Positions 16,689-23,854 of a stretch of DNA of 64,000 nt are shown here, in pieces (positions within the stretch are counted from its first letter, which is position 1; every line of letters starts with the position of its first letter). The translations under genes were made by a program, and so were the position numbers. The DNA is taken from assembly GCA_963638105.1 (NCBI GenBank), contig CAVHPP010000003.1, positions 1 through 64,000 of the forward strand, written 5' to 3'. The notes beneath the pieces are model-generated. The model was given only the letters and a program-made list of their open reading frames with translations, had not been told where the DNA came from and did not search any database. Origin of the DNA: CAG-217 sp963638105 (GTDB taxonomy: Bacteria > Bacillota > Clostridia > Oscillospirales > Acutalibacteraceae).

Positions 16689-17033
16689 CTATCGCGCCTC
16701 GATTTCTCGAATACTACATGCATTGCCCCGCAGCAAGTGAGTGTCCTCGCTGCCGCAATAGGGGCAGGTGCGCCCCTGGGGCACAGTATCATAGGTCTTG
16801 CCGCAGGCGTCGCATAAGGTGACGGCGTGCACCGGCTCAATCTGCAGCCGGGCGCCCCGCAGCATCTCCGACCGATCCGCCGCCCAGCGCCAGCAGTCCA
16901 TCAAATAGGGGTCCTCAATTCCGGACACCTGGCCCACATCCAGCGTAACGCAGCGCACCTGCGTTACCCCGTTTTCGCGCCCTACCTGCTCCACAGTATC
17001 AATAATATGGAATACGATGCCCAACTCGTGCAT
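16689..17033 (-). CDS. hypA: HypA-like nickel metallochaperone, copy 1
   Basis: 114 residues with MHELGIV at the N-terminus (His2 nickel ligand) and the zinc cysteines CDAC ... CPYC. It is clearly related to, but well diverged from, the copy beside it (about one third of positions match by eye), so the duplication is old or the two have different clients. It follows the large flavoprotein gene by 2 bp and is certainly co-transcribed. Confidence 0.85.
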   Translation of the reverse strand: MHELGIVFHIIDTVEQVGRENGVTQVRCVTLDVGQVSGIEDPYLMDCWRWAADRSEMLRGARLQIEPVHAVTLCDACGKTYDTVPQGRTCPYCGSEDTHLLRGNACSIREIEAR

Positions 17034-17035
17034 AC

Positions 17036-19735
17036 TTACTCCTTGTTAAAGCGAATTTTGATCTCACGCTTCAGCATATACGGCAAAATGCTCTTCATCT
17101 TATCTTCCGAGCGCACCATCTTGCTGGCTGCCGGCAGCTCCCGGTGCAGGTGAATGGCGTCAAAGGCGCACTTGGTGGTACACACGCCGCAGCCAATGCA
17201 CTTATTGGGATCTACCACAGAGGCGCCGCAGCCTAAGCAGCGAGCAGTCTCCGCCTTTACCTGGGCCTCCGTAAAGGTCAGGTGGGCGTCTCTAAAGGAA
17301 TGCTTTTGATCAATGCTCTTGTCCACGCCGGGCACCTGGCGGTCGCCGGTATCGTACTGGGCCACGGAGATATTCTCCTTATCCAGCGCAATAAAGTCCC
17401 GGCGGTTACGGCCGATGGTCAGGCTGGTGTTGGGCTGCACGAACCGGTGAATGGACACGGCGCCCTCCTTGCCCGCTGCAATAGCGTCAATGGCAAACTT
17501 GGGGCCGGTGTATACATCGCCGCCCACAAAAATATCTTTCTGTGCCGTCTGATAGGTCAGGCTGTCTGCCACAGCGCCGTTGCCGCGACCCAGCTCCACC
17601 TTGGAGCCGTCCAGCAGATGACCCCATTCAATGGCCTGGCCGATACTCAGATACACATGGCTGCACGCCACGGTCTTGGTTTGGTTCTCGTCATAAACCG
17701 GGGCAAAGCGGCCGTTCTCGTCCAGCACGGACAGGCACTTCTTAAACACAATGCCGGTGACCTTGCCGTTTTCCGTCAAGATCTCCTTGGGACCCCAGCC
17801 GCAGTTCACAGCTACGCCCTCGGCCCCGGCTTCTTCCACCTCTTCATCCGAGGCGGGCATAGCGTCCCGGCTCTCCAGGCAGAACATAGACACACTGTTC
17901 GCGCCGCAGCGCACGGAGGAACGGGCCACATCAATGGCCACATTGCCGCCGCCGACCACCACAGCGTCACCCTCTACCGGGTAATCCGGGTTGCCGCCAA
18001 CGGTACGCAGAAAGTCCACAGCAGTCATTACGCCCCGGGCGTCCTCACCGGGGATACCCGCCTTGCGGCCGCCCTGGCAACCGATAGCGATATAAAAGGC
18101 CTTGTAGCCCTGGGCGCGCAATTCGTCCAAGGTAATATCCTTGCCCACTTCTACGCCGCAGCGAATGTCTACACCCATTTCACGGATCACATCAATCTCC
18201 GCAGCCACCACATCTTTTTCTAACTTGTAAGACGGAATACCGTACACCAACATACCGCCGGGCTTCTCGTTCTTCTCAAACACAGTGGGGGCGTAGCCCT
18301 TCTCTGCCAAATAATAGGCGCAGGACAGGCCAGCCGGGCCGCCGCCGATAATGGCGATCTTCTCATCAAAGCCGCCCTTGTTGGAGGGGATCACCTTGGG
18401 CGCCACATAGCGGTGCTCTGCAATCAGATCCTGATGGGCGATAAACTTCTTCACTTCATCAATGGCCACCGCACGGTCAATGGTGCCGCGGGTGCAGGCG
18501 TCCTCACACCGGCGGTTACACACATGACCGCAAACGGCAGGGAACGGATTTTCTTTTTTGATCAGCGCCAGGGCGTCCTTGTAGCGACCCTGGGCAGCCA
18601 GCTTTAAGTACCCCTGCACGGCAATATGGGCCGGGCAAGCGGTCTTACAAGGTGCCGTGCCGGCGTCGTAGCAGTTGATCCGGTTCTTGTCCCGGTAATC
18701 GGGGCTCCACTTCTCCGGGCCCCACTTGATTTTATCCGGCAGCTCCTGGCGGGGATAGGTCACCGTGCCGCCGTCCTTGGTGCACAGCTTTTGCCCCAGC
18801 TTCACCGCACCGGCGGGGCAATACTCCACACAGCGACCGCAGGCCACGCACTGGTCCTTGTCCACCTTGGCAATGTACGCAGAGCGGGACATATTGGGCG
18901 TATTAAACAACTGAGAAGTCCGCAAGGCATTGCAAATATTCACATTGCAGTTGCAGATGGCAAAGATCTTGTTCTCACCGTCAATGTTGGTGATCTGGTG
19001 CACAAAGCCGTTGTCCTCGGCCCGCTGCAAAATCTCCAGCACCTGATCGTAGGTCACATAATGGCCCTTGTTGGTCTCTACCAAATAGTCCGCCATATCG
19101 CCTACGCCGATGCACCAGTCCTGGGCATCATCGCCGCAGCCCTCGCCCAGCTTGGCGCGGCTCATACGGCAGGAGCAGGGACCGGCGGCATACTTGCCCT
19201 TATATTTCTTCAACCAGTGGGAAATATGCTCCACGTCGACAGATTGATTTTCCGTCTCAATGGCCTTTTCCACCGGGATCACATGCATACCGATACCGGC
19301 ACCGCCGGGGGGCACCATGGCGGTGATCTTCTCCAGCGGCAGGAAGGTCATACGCTCAAAGAACTTGGCCAACTCCGGGTGGGCGTCGATCTGATCCTTT
19401 TTCATATTAAAGAACTCGGCGCTGCCGGGTACGAACATGGGCAGCACATACTGCTTGGTGCGGCTGGGGTTCTCCCAGTTATACTCCAACAGGCCAATGC
19501 TGCTCATCTCTTGCAGCAGCGGCTCCAGATCATCCTTGCTCTTGCCGGTGACCTTTGCCACCTGATCCAGGGTCATTGGCTTGCGCACCTTCATCTTCAG
19601 CGCAATCTCTGCCATCTCGTCCGTGACCACGCAGGCCAAGCCGTAATACTCCGGATCTTCTACCGTCACCTTGTGACCGATCCGGTCCGTGATCTTTTGA
19701 CCCAGTTTAAGGATCAATTCTCTCTCTTCAGCCAT
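17036..19735 (-). CDS. Multidomain FeS flavoprotein NAD(P)H oxidoreductase
   Basis: 899 residues. Residues 40-95 look like a winged-helix domain. Residues 175-280 hold a Cys-rich segment (PCSCRMSR, CNCNVNICN). A 4Fe-4S motif CVACGRCVEYC is at 296-306. A GltD-like region starts near 354 (CYDAGTAPCKTACP, then CGHVCNRRCEDAC). The FAD site IIGGGPAGLSCAYYL begins near 463, the NAD(P) site VVGGGNVAIDVA near 595, and a second 4Fe-4S motif CIGCGVCTTKC is at 846-856. This resembles glutamate synthase small subunit/NfnB-type electron-transfer proteins with extra FeS clusters. A soluble enzyme that moves electrons between NAD(P)H and ferredoxin or a partner protein is likely. It lies between hypB and two hypA genes in one operon, which suggests a nickel-enzyme partner encoded elsewhere. 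Confidence 0.75.
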   Translation of the reverse strand: MAEERELILKLGQKITDRIGHKVTVEDPEYYGLACVVTDEMAEIALKMKVRKPMTLDQVAKVTGKSKDDLEPLLQEMSSIGLLEYNWENPSRTKQYVLPMFVPGSAEFFNMKKDQIDAHPELAKFFERMTFLPLEKITAMVPPGGAGIGMHVIPVEKAIETENQSVDVEHISHWLKKYKGKYAAGPCSCRMSRAKLGEGCGDDAQDWCIGVGDMADYLVETNKGHYVTYDQVLEILQRAEDNGFVHQITNIDGENKIFAICNCNVNICNALRTSQLFNTPNMSRSAYIAKVDKDQCVACGRCVEYCPAGAVKLGQKLCTKDGGTVTYPRQELPDKIKWGPEKWSPDYRDKNRINCYDAGTAPCKTACPAHIAVQGYLKLAAQGRYKDALALIKKENPFPAVCGHVCNRRCEDACTRGTIDRAVAIDEVKKFIAHQDLIAEHRYVAPKVIPSNKGGFDEKIAIIGGGPAGLSCAYYLAEKGYAPTVFEKNEKPGGMLVYGIPSYKLEKDVVAAEIDVIREMGVDIRCGVEVGKDITLDELRAQGYKAFYIAIGCQGGRKAGIPGEDARGVMTAVDFLRTVGGNPDYPVEGDAVVVGGGNVAIDVARSSVRCGANSVSMFCLESRDAMPASDEEVEEAGAEGVAVNCGWGPKEILTENGKVTGIVFKKCLSVLDENGRFAPVYDENQTKTVACSHVYLSIGQAIEWGHLLDGSKVELGRGNGAVADSLTYQTAQKDIFVGGDVYTGPKFAIDAIAAGKEGAVSIHRFVQPNTSLTIGRNRRDFIALDKENISVAQYDTGDRQVPGVDKSIDQKHSFRDAHLTFTEAQVKAETARCLGCGASVVDPNKCIGCGVCTTKCAFDAIHLHRELPAASKMVRSEDKMKSILPYMLKREIKIRFNKE

Positions 19736-19753
19736 CGTCTTCTTCCTCCGTAC

Positions 19754-20422
19754 TCAGGCGTTCCAGTCCCGGACTTGCTGCCGCAGCCAATCGCACACTG
19801 CATCCATACCCTCTCCGGTCTTGGCGGAGATAAAGAAGATCTTGGCCTGCGGGTTCAACTTTAAGATCCGCTCCTGTACCGCCTGATCGTCAAAGTCAAA
19901 TACGCTCTTTGTGTCAATCTTGTTGATGAGCACCACATCGGACACGGTAAACATCAGCGGGTACTTTAGCGGCTTGTCGTCCCCCTCCGGCACAGACAGG
20001 ATCATCATATTTTTGGCGGCGCCGGTGTCAAACTCGGCAGGGCACACCAAATTACCCACATTCTCCAGGAACACCAGATCCAGATCCGCCGTGCCCAGGT
20101 TCTCTACCCCCTGGCGGGTCATACCCGCATCCAGGTGGCACATACCGCCGGTGTGCAGCTGAATGGCACGCACCCCGGTCTCTGCAATGGTTTTGGCGTC
20201 CACATCCGAGTCAATATCCGCCTCCATTACACCCATGCGCAGCTCCTGCTGCAAGCGGCCGATAATGCCCCGCAGAGTGGTGGTTTTGCCGCTGCCCGGG
20301 GAGGACATCAGATTCACCAAAAAGGTCTTTTCTGCTTTCAGCTCACCCCGAAGTTTCTCCGCCTCCCGGTCGTTACTCTCAAACACGCTTTTTTTGATCT
20401 CAATAACTTTATACGCTTCCAT
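19754..20422 (-). CDS. hypB: HypB-like GTPase for nickel insertion
   Basis: 222 residues from ATG 20422, chosen because GGAGAGG precedes it and similarity to HypB starts there. The P-loop is SSPGSGKTT (about 38-46) and the intersubunit metal site lies in LHTGGMCHLDAGM. NKID supplies the guanine specificity motif. There is no N-terminal CCxxC or His-rich nickel-storage region. HypB hydrolyses GTP to drive nickel transfer with HypA. It is the first gene of the operon. Confidence 0.88.
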   Translation of the reverse strand: MEAYKVIEIKKSVFESNDREAEKLRGELKAEKTFLVNLMSSPGSGKTTTLRGIIGRLQQELRMGVMEADIDSDVDAKTIAETGVRAIQLHTGGMCHLDAGMTRQGVENLGTADLDLVFLENVGNLVCPAEFDTGAAKNMMILSVPEGDDKPLKYPLMFTVSDVVLINKIDTKSVFDFDDQAVQERILKLNPQAKIFFISAKTGEGMDAVCDWLRQQVRDWNA

Positions 20423-20456
20423 AAACACCTCTCCGTATTTCGCATATATTATGTAT

Positions 20457-20485
20457 AATATAATATGAACGCCGAAGATTGTCAA
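20457..20485 (-). promoter_or_regulatory. Sigma-A promoter of the hypB operon
   Basis: On the minus strand TTGACA (20485-20480), a 17-bp spacer and TATATT (20462-20457), followed by a very AT-rich stretch. Confidence 0.75.
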
Positions 20486-20609
20486 TCCATTCACAATGCC
20501 CCGGCGTTTTTTTGCCGTTTTGCCCACATTGGGCAGTTGTTTTTTAGATAAAATGTTTTTGTTTTTTGATAGTTGGTTCGTGGTATGACCAGTTGCCAAA
20601 ATAAAAAAT

Positions 20610-20637
20610 ACGACAGACAACAAAAAATGTCTGCCGT
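20610..20637 (-). terminator. Terminator of the small membrane protein gene
   Basis: Stem of ACGACAGACA with TGTCTGCCGT (one G-T pair) and an 8-base loop, followed on the minus strand by a long T-rich tail. It separates this gene from the hypB operon. Confidence 0.8.
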
Positions 20638-20645
20638 AAATTTTT

Positions 20646-21209
20646 TTATTTTCTCTCTGCCCTTTGCCCGCGGCGCCGCAGCAGCCGTTGCAGCCGCGGT
20701 CGGTTGTAACGCTGGAGGATCACCGGTATCAAATCCGCCACAGCCGCCAATACAGAGGTGATGAGAAACACCGGCAGGTTTGCCACCGGATCGTCGCAAA
20801 ACAGACAAAACAGCAGGGGCACAAAGCTCAGTACCGCCATCACTTCGTGCGCCAGCTCGTTGCGGCACATCTGCATCACCACCGCTTGCAGATCGCCGTG
20901 CATATCGTAGGGCTTATAGGAGGGCACCCGGTGCTTCCACCGCTTGACCCCCAGGCGGGCATACAGTCCCGGCTCCCAGGTGTGCGGGCGAAACCAGCGC
21001 CCTTGCGGGTTCACCGGCACCCGGTGGCGGCCGACGACCCAGCCCATGGCAAAGCGCATGGCCGTGTGGTAGGTAAAGGTGCCGCATGTAATCGCCAGCG
21101 AAAAACAGACCGCATTATGACTTTTTACATAAATCAGGGAAAAACAAGCGGTGCCTATCGCCAGCAAAGCTATGCACACACCGCCCCAAAAATCCACTTT
21201 TTTATTCAT
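20646..21209 (-). CDS. Small membrane protein, possibly CrtO-like acyltransferase
   Basis: 187 residues from ATG 21209, with GAGGGGG 7 bases upstream. Hydrophobic segments lie near residues 8-28 and 30-50 and again near 120-160. The central segment RWFRPHTWEPGLYARLGVKRWKHRVP resembles the glycosyl-4,4'-diaponeurosporenoate acyltransferase (CrtO-like) family, in which a short loop of this kind with a nearby His-Glu pair (here RNELAHEV) is conserved. No carotenoid genes are nearby, so the function is open. It has its own promoter and terminator. Confidence 0.5.
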   Translation of the reverse strand: MNKKVDFWGGVCIALLAIGTACFSLIYVKSHNAVCFSLAITCGTFTYHTAMRFAMGWVVGRHRVPVNPQGRWFRPHTWEPGLYARLGVKRWKHRVPSYKPYDMHGDLQAVVMQMCRNELAHEVMAVLSFVPLLFCLFCDDPVANLPVFLITSVLAAVADLIPVILQRYNRPRLQRLLRRRGQRAERK

Positions 21210-21230
21210 ATCCACACCCCCTCTACCGCC

Positions 21231-21259
21231 ATTGTACCAAAGGCGGACAAAAAGTGCAA
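21231..21259 (-). promoter_or_regulatory. Promoter of the small membrane protein gene
   Basis: On the minus strand TTGCAC (21259-21254), a 17-bp spacer and TACAAT (21236-21231). The -35 box adjoins the preceding terminator. Confidence 0.6.
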
Positions 21260-21288
21260 GAGCGATCCTGCCGCAGCAGGACCGCTCT
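21258..21288 (-). terminator. Terminator of the acyltransferase gene
   Basis: Stem-loop AGAGCGGTCCTGC / GCAGGATCGCTCT with one mismatch, then GCACTTTTT on the minus strand. Confidence 0.65.
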
Positions 21289-21305
21289 CTATGTTTTCAT
21301 TTTAT

Positions 21306-22262
21306 TTAGGCAACGCCCTCGGTAGCCACCACGGCCTTTACCCGCTCCTGGCCTTTCCACTCCTGGATCACCTGGGGGTGTGCAAAGATGCTGTCCATCT
21401 TCTTCAGGAAGGGGATCACATCGCCAAAGTCCAGCGCACGGTGGTCAAATACCACGGTGATGGGCAAGATCTGGCGGGCCTCAATGGTCTTGTTGCCGAA
21501 CTTATCGGTGACCACCACCGGCTTATCCTGCACGGCGCCCAGGGCAAATGCGCACACCTGGGGCGGCACAATCTCGATCAAGGTGCCGTAGCCGCTCTGG
21601 CCTCTGTACAGAGAGCCCAGGTTGGAAATGGTGACGGTGCCCTGCTCAATATCTTTCTTAGTCAGGCGGTCTTTCTCCGGAATGCTATAATAAGCTTTCT
21701 TGGCAGCGCCGTGGAGCGTGTGCACCTTGTGCTTGCCGGTCTTAGAGCCGATCAGCCGACTTACGGTCTGTTTTACTTTGCCCTGCTTCAGCCCGGTGAT
21801 GGTGTTGTCCAGGGACACATCAAACATCACTTCGTTCAGGTTGGTGTTCTCTGCTCTGCGGGTCACATCGGCAATGTAATCGGTCATAGCCAGCAGGGAC
21901 TTGTTTTGGAAGTCCCGCAGGTTGACGGTCATCATTCTGCCGTCCGGCAGCAGCATGGGCATAGAAATGTTAATGTCCTCAAAGGTCTTCAGCTCGCCGC
22001 GCACCAGCTTGCGGTTGTAGCTCAGGTGGCTGTTCATCACCGGCGCCGCTTTCAGCCCCTCAATGATGGCTTTCATCAAAACCGTATTCAGGGTGATCTT
22101 GGTCTTACTGGTGGAACGCAGCTTCTTAAACTCGGTCATCAGGTCGGTTACATCCGCCTCATATACATAAGCCACATGGGGGATCTGCTCCCAGCTCTCG
22201 GTGGTCATATTGGCAACAATCTTTCTTTGAATGTCGAAGTGTTCGGTTCTTGTGATTTTCAT
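21306..22262 (-). CDS. Stand-alone 2-oxo-acid dehydrogenase E2-type acyltransferase domain
   Basis: 318 residues covering only the catalytic core of dihydrolipoamide acyltransferases, with no lipoyl domain and no E1-binding domain. The core motif is VFDHRALDFGDV near residue 268; in true E2 enzymes this is DHRxxDG, so the catalytic His and Asp are kept but the Gly is displaced. SNLGSLY and PPQVCAFALGAVQ are other family signatures. No E1 or E3 genes are nearby, so it is not part of a normal complex. It may be an acyl-CoA-dependent transferase that uses a different acceptor. Confidence 0.7.
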   Translation of the reverse strand: MKITRTEHFDIQRKIVANMTTESWEQIPHVAYVYEADVTDLMTEFKKLRSTSKTKITLNTVLMKAIIEGLKAAPVMNSHLSYNRKLVRGELKTFEDINISMPMLLPDGRMMTVNLRDFQNKSLLAMTDYIADVTRRAENTNLNEVMFDVSLDNTITGLKQGKVKQTVSRLIGSKTGKHKVHTLHGAAKKAYYSIPEKDRLTKKDIEQGTVTISNLGSLYRGQSGYGTLIEIVPPQVCAFALGAVQDKPVVVTDKFGNKTIEARQILPITVVFDHRALDFGDVIPFLKKMDSIFAHPQVIQEWKGQERVKAVVATEGVA

Positions 22263-22491
22263 ACTTGTGCATCTCCTTTAGTCACGGTATTTTCAAATTG
22301 TATTGCGGAGATCCGCTAAGGGATCTTGCTGACTGTGTTGGTGTCCCGGGCTTTCCCCTGAGGACACTCTCATCATACCCATTTTGGTCGGTTGCGGCAA
22401 CATACTCTGCTTTGCATTTGAAAAAATCTGCGCAACCGGCGGTTGCATTTCCCTTGGTTGCGCCATATTTTTGCCTTTTTGCCAATATCTA

Positions 22492-22520
22492 TTGACCGGA
22501 GCGGGCATTTTTGCGATAAT
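22492..22520 (+). promoter_or_regulatory. Promoter of the ThrE-like exporter genes
   Basis: TTGACC (22492-22497), a 17-bp spacer and GATAAT (22515-22520). The rest of 22263-22491 contains short inverted repeats such as GCAACCG/CGGTTGC but no gene I can support. Confidence 0.65.
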
Positions 22521-22540
22521 ACCTATAGAGGGGGCTTCGT

Positions 22541-23320
22541 ATGATCGACACCATGGACAAACACAGCTGCGAGCTGTTCTTAGAGGATGCACTGGAGATT
22601 GGGCGCCGCCTGGTAGAAACCGGCGCCGAGGTCAAGCGAGTGGAGGACACCGTGCGGCGCATCTGCATCGCCTACGGCTTTACCGACTGCGAAATCTACG
22701 CCGTCACCAGCCTGATCGTGGCCACCATTCGAGACAAGGACGGTAATCACTACACCCAATCTGTGCGGGTGCAAAGCTACGGCACGGACCTGGGTCGGTT
22801 GGAGGAGCTGAACGCCTTCTCCCGCCGCATTTGCGCCCAGGTGCCGGATGTAGAGGACCTGACCCGGCAGATTCGCCAATACAAAAAAGGCAAGCCCAAG
22901 CCGGTGATCAAGTGCCTGGGCTATATGCTGGCTGCCGGCGGTTTCTCCGTCTTTTACGGCGGCGATTTGTGGGATGGGCTGGCCGCTGCTGCCATCGCCA
23001 TTGTGATCTACCTGATGGACTATCATTTGAAACTGCGGCAGATCCACAATGTGATCTACACCTTTGTGGCCGGGTTCGTATCCGGGCTGCTGGCGCTGGG
23101 TCTCACCCGCCTGGGCTTAGGTCACCAGGCAGACAAAATTATGATCGGTGACATTATGTTGCTGATCCCCGGTCTGCTTTTGGTAAACGCCATTAAGGAG
23201 ATGTTCAACCGGGATATTGTCACCGGGCTGTACAGACTGATTGAGGCAGTACTGGTGGCGCTGGCCATTGCCGGAGGCTACGCTCTGGCGTTCCTGGTGA
23301 TGGGAGGTGCAGCGGTATGA
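22541..23320 (+). CDS. Threonine/serine exporter family, ThrE N-terminal-type subunit
   Basis: 259 residues. An N-terminal cytoplasmic part (about 1-115, with SCELFLEDALEIGRRLVETGAEVKRVEDT) precedes about five membrane helices. This is the larger half of the split ThrE/YjjP-type exporter. The gene overlaps the smaller partner by 4 bp (ATGA). Family members export serine, threonine or in some cases dicarboxylates, so the substrate is not certain. Confidence 0.8.
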   Translation: MIDTMDKHSCELFLEDALEIGRRLVETGAEVKRVEDTVRRICIAYGFTDCEIYAVTSLIVATIRDKDGNHYTQSVRVQSYGTDLGRLEELNAFSRRICAQVPDVEDLTRQIRQYKKGKPKPVIKCLGYMLAAGGFSVFYGGDLWDGLAAAAIAIVIYLMDYHLKLRQIHNVIYTFVAGFVSGLLALGLTRLGLGHQADKIMIGDIMLLIPGLLLVNAIKEMFNRDIVTGLYRLIEAVLVALAIAGGYALAFLVMGGAAV

Positions 23321-23787
23321 AAGCAGCACTCATTCAAATTCTCATGGGTGCCATCGGCACCCTGGGCTTTTCCATTTACTTCCGGGTCAGCGAACGCAAT
23401 GTGGCGGCTGCCACCTTTGGCGGTGCCCTGGGCTGGGGTGTGTATCTGCTGTGCTTCCACCTGTGGGGCAATGTGTTTGCCGCCAATGTGGTGGCCACGG
23501 CCGTGGTTTACTTTTGGTCCGTGGCGATGGCGCGGGTGCTTAAGGCACCGTCCAACACCTACCTGATCCCGGGCATCATTCCCTTGCTGCCCGGCGGCCC
23601 GCTGTACTACACCATGGCCGGGCTGGTGGGCGGCGATCGCGCCCTGTTCACCAAGAACGGCACCACCACCATTTTGGTCACATTCGGCATGGTCACCGGC
23701 ATGGTGGCTGCCGCCGTGGTGTTCTATTATATTCTCAAATTGCAGCAGAAATGCAGCCGCAAATCCCCTGCGCCTCCACAGGATTAA
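23317..23787 (+). CDS. Threonine/serine exporter family, ThrE C-terminal-type subunit
   Basis: 156 residues with about four or five hydrophobic helices and the family motif LIPGIIPLLPGGPLYYTMAGLV. It is the YjjB-like small half of the exporter and is translationally coupled to the large half. A terminator follows. Confidence 0.8.
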   Translation: MKAALIQILMGAIGTLGFSIYFRVSERNVAAATFGGALGWGVYLLCFHLWGNVFAANVVATAVVYFWSVAMARVLKAPSNTYLIPGIIPLLPGGPLYYTMAGLVGGDRALFTKNGTTTILVTFGMVTGMVAAAVVFYYILKLQQKCSRKSPAPPQD

Positions 23788-23810
23788 AAACAAACCGCAA
23801 TATAAAAATT

Positions 23811-23842
23811 GCCCCTTACGGTTCAAACCGCAAGGGGCTTTT
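23811..23842 (+). terminator. Terminator between the exporter genes and clpC
   Basis: Long stem GCCCCTTACGGTT / AACCGCAAGGGGC followed by TTTT on the plus strand and flanked on the left by an A-rich stretch. It lies between convergent genes and probably serves both. Confidence 0.8.
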
Positions 23843-23854
23843 GTGTTGCGCGGA

